From: Cristatella mucedo
Lineage: Eukaryota > Bryozoa > Phylactolaemata > Cristatellidae
Reading direction: 5' to 3'
Length of the DNA: 64,000 nt
Assembly (NCBI GenBank): GCA_009760855.2
Contig: WPIO01000148.1
Location: 577,501 to 641,500 of the forward strand
Shown here: positions 59,701 through 64,000 of the stretch, one piece after another
How positions within the stretch are numbered: position 1 is the first letter of the stretch
How the letters are laid out: every line of letters begins with the position of its first letter
Notes under the pieces: generated by a model
The model's database searches: none
Seen by the model: the letters and a program-made list of their open reading frames with translations, nothing else
Told to the model about the DNA's origin: nothing
Program-made: the position numbers and the translations under genes

Positions 59701-62700
59701 TTGCTTGGTGGCCTCGGCGAGAATGTCAACGCCGGACCTCATCGACGACAGCGTGTCGGCAACAGCCGGCCGAGCGAGGACCGCGCTGCCGCCGACCAGC
59801 CGCCGGCCGTCAACTCGACCTCGACTGTCGACGCGCGACGTAGCTGCCGCTCTGGCGAGCGCACTGCTAACATTGATTGCACCTCCGCCGCTGCTACAAA
59901 CGACGGCAGAGGCGGGCGGCTGCATTCCGGCAGGCACCTGAGCGGATGCAGCCGCCGCTGCGGCCGACCGGCTGCTGCCAGCATGGGTGCCCGCCAAGCT
60001 CAAGATGGCAGGCGACGGCTGCAGCTGCATCAGGCTGCTGACGGCCGCGGAGGCAGGCTGACTGCCACACAGCGGACTGGCTGCGGCCAGCGTGTGCCCC
60101 TGCTGCTGCTGCCGAGTGGGCGTGTGCGTGCTGCTGCCGCTTCCGGTGTGAGCCGCAGCAGCGGCCGCCGAGTGCTGCGAGAAAGCTTGCGGGTGGTGGT
60201 GCAGAACCGAAGGAGCTGCGGCCGGCGTGTACAGAGTGCCAATGGGCGTGACGGTGACGTTCGGCTGCTGACCGTACAGGTGGGCGGGCACCGAGTAGAG
60301 ATTCAGCGCGATGGTCTGCTGCGGCTGCTGTGATAGTGGCACGTGCTGCAGCTGCATGGCATGCTGCTGATTCAGCTGCTGCTGGTGCAGCAGCTGCTGG
60401 TTCAGCTGCTGCTGCTGAGCTGCCTGCTGCTGCTGCAGGAGCTGCTGTTGCCCACTTGCTCCGGCAGATGGTCCTGTGGAGCTGGAGGAAGTCGGAGCGT
60501 AGCCCGCAGTGGAGGTAACGGCTTGGTGACCACTTCCTGCCGCCTGAAGAGACCCGGATGACGATACGGATCTCTTGGCCAGCAGCATTTCCTGCAGAGA
60601 CTGAGTGGCCAGCTGATGGACGGCCACCTGCGAGAGGCAGAGCAGGTTGTCGCTCGCTGACGTGTCAGTCGGCTGGAACTGACCGTAGCCCAGGGAGTCT
60701 GCAAGCAGTCACAGCACGCTAGCCGCTAGACGAGATGCCCGCTCTGCGCATCCTATTTTTGGGTAGCGGGCAGTAGAGGACACGCACACTCGGGTGCCGC
60801 GAGCTGGGAAAGAGCGCTGCTCAATCTACTGCACCGCACCGTAGCGAAGCAAAGTCACGTGTGCGGCAGCGGCCGTGGGCAGCAGGTAGCAACCAGAAGC
60901 AGCAGCTCCCAAAGCCAGCACTGCAGCAGCAATAGTGCGGAGGCAGCAGCAGAGTGACGTAGTAGGCATGACAAGCACGATTGGATAGGAACTCCTACTA
61001 GCGTCGCTAAGGAGGTAAGGCACTCGCTCTTCACGACCGAGGTCGTGGGTTCGAATCCTGCAGTTGGGTGATTCTTTATTGCCAACTGCAAGCGGTGGCG
61101 ATAGCCGACAAGGCTCTTCTGCCGCTGGCTACAGAAATGAGGCTGCTCAGCTAAGAGTTTTTTTTTAAGTCTTCAGGCCATCGTCGGCACTGCTGCCCTC
61201 GAGGTCAACCGGATAATAGGGAACCGAACGATGGCTGCACAGGCTGAGCTAAAAACAAACAAAACAACGATGAGTCCAAAAACCCCTGACAATCCATGAT
61301 TTAATGCCATTCTCTGAGAGAAGAATTTGATATGGCGTGCAAGCACGCCCGCACAGCCCGCCCACCCGACGCAAGCAAGCGCCGGTGATAGTGTGGGGCT
61401 CGACTTCAGCTTGGCGCTCGGAATGCTTGGACGAGCTGGATGTGGGGGCTGGACTGACAGACCTCTTGTCAGTCCGTGCGCTCTGCACGCGCAGAGAGAT
61501 GAGCCTCGCGACTTCAATCACGTGATCTTATGGAGATACATCTGTGGCTTCGTTTGCCATCGGTGCATACACGCTCGGCCACCTTCCGAGCGCCAAGCTG
61601 AAGTCGCGCGACCCCCGACAAAGTGGTGAACCCGGCGATTGATTCGAACACGCAACCTCACTCGACTACGAACTCGACGACGAACCAGCAACGACCGACC
61701 GGTACGGTACGCCACCCTTCACTTCGGCGCGGCCATTCGGCGCGGCCATTCGGCGCTCGTCAGCGACTCTTCCCTCTACATACGTGTTGTCCGCTAGGTC
61801 TCAACACCGCCGCCGCCGACCAGGCGCCGTTCGGCTCCGACTGCGCTGCCACTATGTGCTGGTTGGAGACGCTTGCCTCAATGTAGGTGCTTCGCGGCTA
61901 CAGCAGCAGCGTTTCCTATGGCTGCCGACCACTGGGCCACTTACCAGGCTCGACCTCGCCAGACATTTCCTTCCATGCCTGCTTGGCTGCGTTCGTCGCA
62001 CCGTTTCGCGTAACGTCGCTTGGCTCACACCGTGCGACCAGGGGGGGAGAAGCCCTCGTGGGAGTGCCGTAGCCATCACGTGGTTCCGCCCTCAGCCGAC
62101 GTTCCGTCAGCGCCCCAACCGGCGAGCTCATTGCCGGCACGTGACGTATCCTTGCCACGCAATTAACTTTCTGCCTGTGCGTCGACCTGTACTCGCCGAC
62201 ACTCTTCTCCTATGTACTGGCGCTCCGGAGCTGCGTACGCGACGGCTCCTACAGCTACATACGTACATACGCTCATGCTGTCTGCATACGATGCAATGCA
62301 GCCGTCGTCAACACCACAACTCGCTTGTGGGGGCTTCGCTCATCGTCAAGCTGCTGCCGGCACAGCTGCAGCAGCTGCAGGCACAGCTGCTGCAGCTGCC
62401 GCGAGCCCTTACAATAGCCCTTAAGGCTCTTCTGAAACCGCTAGCTAAGGCTGTTGAATCAGCTGAAGGTATGAGCGCTATTCGTCGCTGCCTCGTTCCG
62501 CTACTGTTGGCATACCTATGTGCATCGGTGCTGCACCCACAAGTCACTAGTCACGTGATTCCAAGGCTCAAGGTTGCACCACGCCTAGGCTGAGACTAGG
62601 GCACCGTTACTGGCGCTGCACTTGCGGTCTAGTCATCCTAGGAGTACCTACTGCCTGCATCTCAGCGCATATATGCAGCCAGCTAGAAATGCTTGTGATA

Positions 62701-63022
62701 GCCACTCACTCTGCAGCGTCGTCAGCGGTCCAGAATAATGGCCGCCTGCGTAGCCAGTGAAGGCCTGCAGCGCAGCCGAGGAGGCAGCCGACGAAGTCAC
62801 GCAGCCACCGCTGCTCAGGGCGCCGCTGCCACCGGTGCTAGGCTTGGACGCCAGCAGTGCCGTAGGGTACATAGCCACCGGTGCAGCAGCTTGGCTGGCA
62901 TACATTTGGTGGCTCGACAAGTGCGCCTGGAAGTCCTGTGCGCTGAAGAATATGGCACCGCACACCTGGCAGAAGTAACCGTTGGGCTGCGGAGCAGTCT
63001 GCAGGCCATCTTGAAAGGACAT
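51744..63022 (-). CDS. Multi-C2H2 zinc-finger protein, 5 exons, about 1505 aa
   Basis: Exons 63022-62710, 60698-57414, 55633-55466, 55229-55097 and 52362-51744 join in phase to 1506 codons including the TAG stop. At least 13 C2H2-like fingers are visible: one near residues 18-38 (YFCQVCGAIFFSAQDFQAHL), one near 560, others near 700, 830, 855, 940, 970, 1127 and 1160, then a C-terminal cluster from about 1194 to 1340. Two exon junctions fall inside fingers and restore perfect motifs (FKCHTCG|KGFAKQKK, KPY|SCQFCSYES), which strongly supports the splicing. Between the first two fingers lie Gln-rich and Ala/Gly/Ser-rich tracts. Probably a nuclear DNA-binding regulator, which is inference. I do not recognise the family. 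An in-frame TGA 24 nt upstream bounds the start. Confidence 0.88.
52893..53045 (-). mobile_element. SINE-B copy
   Basis: TCCTCTAAGGCTATCGTTGC, CACACTGCAGGACTCAAACC and CCTCCAGAGCTCAGACCCAG. In zinc-finger intron 4. Confidence 0.78.
53268..53405 (-). mobile_element. LINE-A internal fragment
   Basis: GGCATGGTCTCCAAAGAATT through GATTCCGAAAAGCTTGCGGT to TCTGATAGGTGGGCTC. Truncated at both ends. Confidence 0.75.
53743..53789. repeat. (AT)n tract at SINE-A tail
   Basis: Pure TA for about 42 bp leading into ACATACAATTCATTTATA of the SINE-A. Confidence 0.92.
53790..53930 (-). mobile_element. SINE-A, well-preserved, joined to (AT)n
   Basis: Tail AATTCATTTATATAGCGCCC, B box TCGGGGCTCGAACCCACGAC, head ACCTTAACCGCTAGACCAAA. 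An (AT)n tract runs directly into the tail. Confidence 0.9.
53985..54450 (+). mobile_element. LINE-A 3' end
   Basis: CTATCAGATCTACTCCCCCA through the 3'UTR, hairpin (AAGCCCCTAGAAAGAGATCA) and (ATT)n tail. LINE-B begins 12 bp later. Confidence 0.87.
54462..55062 (+). mobile_element. LINE-B copy with (ATTAC)n tail, zinc-finger intron 4
   Basis: A 165-codon frame: MNVAARLVFKPQRFDHVSPL, LKELGWLPVDQRIQSKVLTP, FLRLKAVGDRSISSAGPRLW. It ends ACGGAGATACATTACATTAC. One of the least decayed LINE-B copies here. Confidence 0.88.
55097..55229 (-). CDS. Zinc-finger gene exon 4
   Basis: Acceptor TTTTCCTTAAAG, donor TACAG|GTACGA, phase 1 in and phase 2 out. Encodes a Lys-rich linker and the finger HLCHICGYSTDSGSYFTTHM-NIH, then the linker KGVKPY. 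The last bases of LINE-B (54462-55062) stop 35 bp short of this exon in genomic position. Confidence 0.88.
55466..55633 (-). CDS. Zinc-finger gene exon 3
   Basis: Acceptor GCCGTCACAG, donor GCCA|GTGAGT, phase 1 in and out. Completes the finger begun in exon 2 (KGFAKQKKYSEHLKIH) and encodes a second, YQCTECSMSFKQQCSLRHHV, with H-x4-H spacing. Confidence 0.9.
55634..57413 (-). other. Zinc-finger gene intron 2, nothing further recognised
   Basis: About 1.8 kb between in-phase exons 2 and 3. No transposon of the local families, microsatellite or additional finger-encoding exon was seen. Confidence 0.6.
57414..60698 (-). CDS. Zinc-finger gene exon 2 (3.3 kb)
   Basis: Acceptor CTGCTTGCAG, donor TGCG|GTGAGC, phase 1 in and out. 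It opens SLGYGQFQPTDTSASDNLLC, has a polyglutamine-rich segment (about 60480-60310), long Ala/Gly/Ser tracts, and scattered C2H2 fingers including FRCRHCEH, YECAKCGD, FRCESCNC, WKCSSCGE, VSCSGCDKRF, YSCDCCSKSF and LQCYKCSF. The uninterrupted 1,090-codon frame is itself strong evidence. Confidence 0.92.
60995..61160 (+). mobile_element. SINE-B, well-preserved copy
   Basis: AGGAGGTAAGGCACTCGCTC, GTCGTGGGTTCGAATCCTGC, AGCCGACAAGGCTCTTCTGC and AATGAGGCTGCTCAGCTAAG. In zinc-finger intron 1. Confidence 0.86.
61401..61606. repeat. GC-rich foldback with 23-bp perfect inverted termini
   Basis: A 23-bp sequence starting CGACTTCAGCTTGGCGCTCG (61401-61423) is repeated exactly in reverse complement at 61584-61606. 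Between them is a second perfect hairpin, GGACTGACA/TGTCAGTCC (61451-61475). It lies in zinc-finger intron 1 and is possibly a MITE. Confidence 0.65.
62072..62640. repeat. GC-rich dispersed repeat, copy 2
   Basis: Collinear with 45560-46015: TTTCTGCCTGTGCGTCGACC, GGCGCTCCGGAGCTGCGTAC, CAGCCGTCGTCAACACCACA and TAGGCTGAGACTAGGG. A SINE-B fragment and a CAGCTGCAG-rich stretch interrupt it. Family unknown. Confidence 0.65.
62403..62470 (+). mobile_element. SINE-B 3' fragment
   Basis: AGCCCTTAAGGCTCTTCTGA and TAAGGCTGTTGAATCAGCTG match the SINE-B 3' part. It sits inside the second copy of the GC-rich dispersed repeat. Confidence 0.65.
62710..63022 (-). CDS. Zinc-finger gene exon 1
   Basis: 104 codons plus 1 nt, donor CAGA|GTGAGT. 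Begins MSFQDGLQTAPQPNGYFCQV and contains a C-x2-C...H-x3-H finger, then an Ala/Ser/Gly-rich tail. A possible acceptor (CCTCAG) 5 bases upstream of the ATG hints at an upstream non-coding exon. Confidence 0.83.
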
Positions 63023-63184
63023 GATAGCTGAGGAGCGGATGTGTCAGCTCCTGCACGTGACACGGTGACGCAGCAGCAGCACGGTGCTGCCGACTGGCTA
63101 CAATAAAGACGTGCGAGCACGTGCCGCAGACGGAAGAAGCAAAGAGATGAAGCTTAGATGAAAGGGATGAAGGGAAGCACAATA

Positions 63185-64000
63185 TTAATAGTAATAATAA
63201 TAATAACAACACAGTGTATAGTGCTTTCAGAGACATTAACCTCTTTCTAGGCCCTTCACATATGCTGTAAAGGAAGCATGTCAGTTGCTTAGTACAAGCA
63301 TGTGCAGTGTCAGCACGCATTCCCACACACCAGAAAACCCACACGGACCTCGCAAATGCTGTCAGGAGCAGGTTGGTTTTGAGCTTTATTGTACATGCCT
63401 TCAAGTCAAGATGATGTCGCGAAGTCAGTCGGGAGTGAGTTATAGACTTTGGGAGCATACTAAAGGCACGGTCTCCTAAAGATTTGAGGGCCGTACGAGG
63501 TATAGCTAAATGATTTGATTTAGAAAAGCAGGTGGTACGATGCCTAGTCAGGTTGGGGAGTAGTTCTGATAGGTAGGCTGGAGCCAGAGAATGAAGGGAC
63601 CTAAAGGTGAGTGACAGAACCTTGAAGTCGATATGCTGCTTGACTGAGAGCCAGTGCAGGTCGGCGAGAAGTGGTGTGATGCAACTGCAACCCCCACAGC
63701 AGACAAGCCTAGCTGAAGTTTTGCACCAAATGTAAGCACCTGATTACACAGGCCGATAGACCAGCCAGTAGTCGTTACAGAAGTCGAGACATAATGTCAT
63801 AAATTCATGGACCAATTTTGATGTACTATTCCTGCCTATCTAAGCAGGCCCGAATTTGAGAAATGCTACATAGCTGAACAAAGGCAGACTTAACTGTGGA
63901 GCTGATGTGGCCGTCTAGTGAAAGGTCACTTTGGAACAGGACAACCAGATTGCTTGCAGATGTTACAGGTGATATGGCGGCAGAGCTAATTGTAAGGGAT
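63185..64000 (-). mobile_element. LINE-A copy running off the window
   Basis: (AAT)n tail, a decayed hairpin (TGCTTTCAGAGACATTAACC), 3'UTR and RT C-terminal region. It continues past the last base. It lies just upstream of the zinc-finger gene start. Confidence 0.83.

Noticed and set aside
59011-60333. A 440-codon plus-strand frame opposite the zinc-finger exon 2
   Set aside because: Shadow frame of the GC-rich minus-strand coding exon, where zinc-finger motifs and splice phases support the minus strand.
61784-62593. A 269-codon plus-strand frame
   Set aside because: It crosses the GC-rich dispersed repeat and a SINE-B fragment, lies in an intron of the minus-strand gene and has no recognisable domain.

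Overview
The window is nuclear DNA of an animal, almost certainly an invertebrate. It has GT-AG introns, conserved metazoan genes, truncated non-LTR retrotransposons, tRNA-headed SINEs and many microsatellites. Nothing prokaryotic is visible. I cannot name the phylum from the sequence.

Three protein genes can be assembled exon by exon with matching splice phases. (1) Minus strand, 28297 down to 5907: the 5' half of the gamma-tubulin complex protein 4 gene (TUBGCP4/GCP4 family), exons 1-8, about 380 codons. The C-terminal exons are not found in the window and presumably lie to the left of base 1. Exon 4 has an odd structure: a (CT)n tract at its 5' edge and an apparent frame break. (2) Plus strand, 28624-43038: a complete 10-exon homologue of human C12orf56, about 697 codons, a conserved animal protein of unknown function. 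(3) Minus strand, 63022-51744: a 5-exon gene for a roughly 1505-residue multi-C2H2 zinc-finger protein with a polyglutamine-rich N-terminal half, which I could not assign to a named family. Genes 1 and 2 are divergent, with start codons only 326 bp apart, so they probably share a promoter. Genes 2 and 3 are convergent, separated by about 8.7 kb of repeats.

Most remaining sequence is intronic or intergenic retroelement debris. LINE-A is an RT-bearing CR1/Rex-like family ending in (ATT)n. LINE-B is a second RT family ending in (ATTAC)n. SINE-A is tRNA-headed, and its 3' end copies the terminal hairpin of LINE-A. SINE-B is a second tRNA-headed family. Several insertions are nested, which gives relative ages. 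Other features are a 5S rRNA-like gene (24226-24344), a 16-bp-period GC minisatellite (23540-23995), a 51-base poly(C) run, a ~730-bp (CT)n intronic tract, a small AT-rich element with inverted ends, a GC-rich foldback, and a two-copy GC-rich dispersed repeat.

I see no evidence for a novel defence, biosynthetic or mobile gene system. The points most worth follow-up are the divergent GCP4/C12orf56 promoter, the GCP4 exon 4 anomaly, the LINE-A/SINE-A hairpin partnership and the sense-strand bias of the CT tracts.
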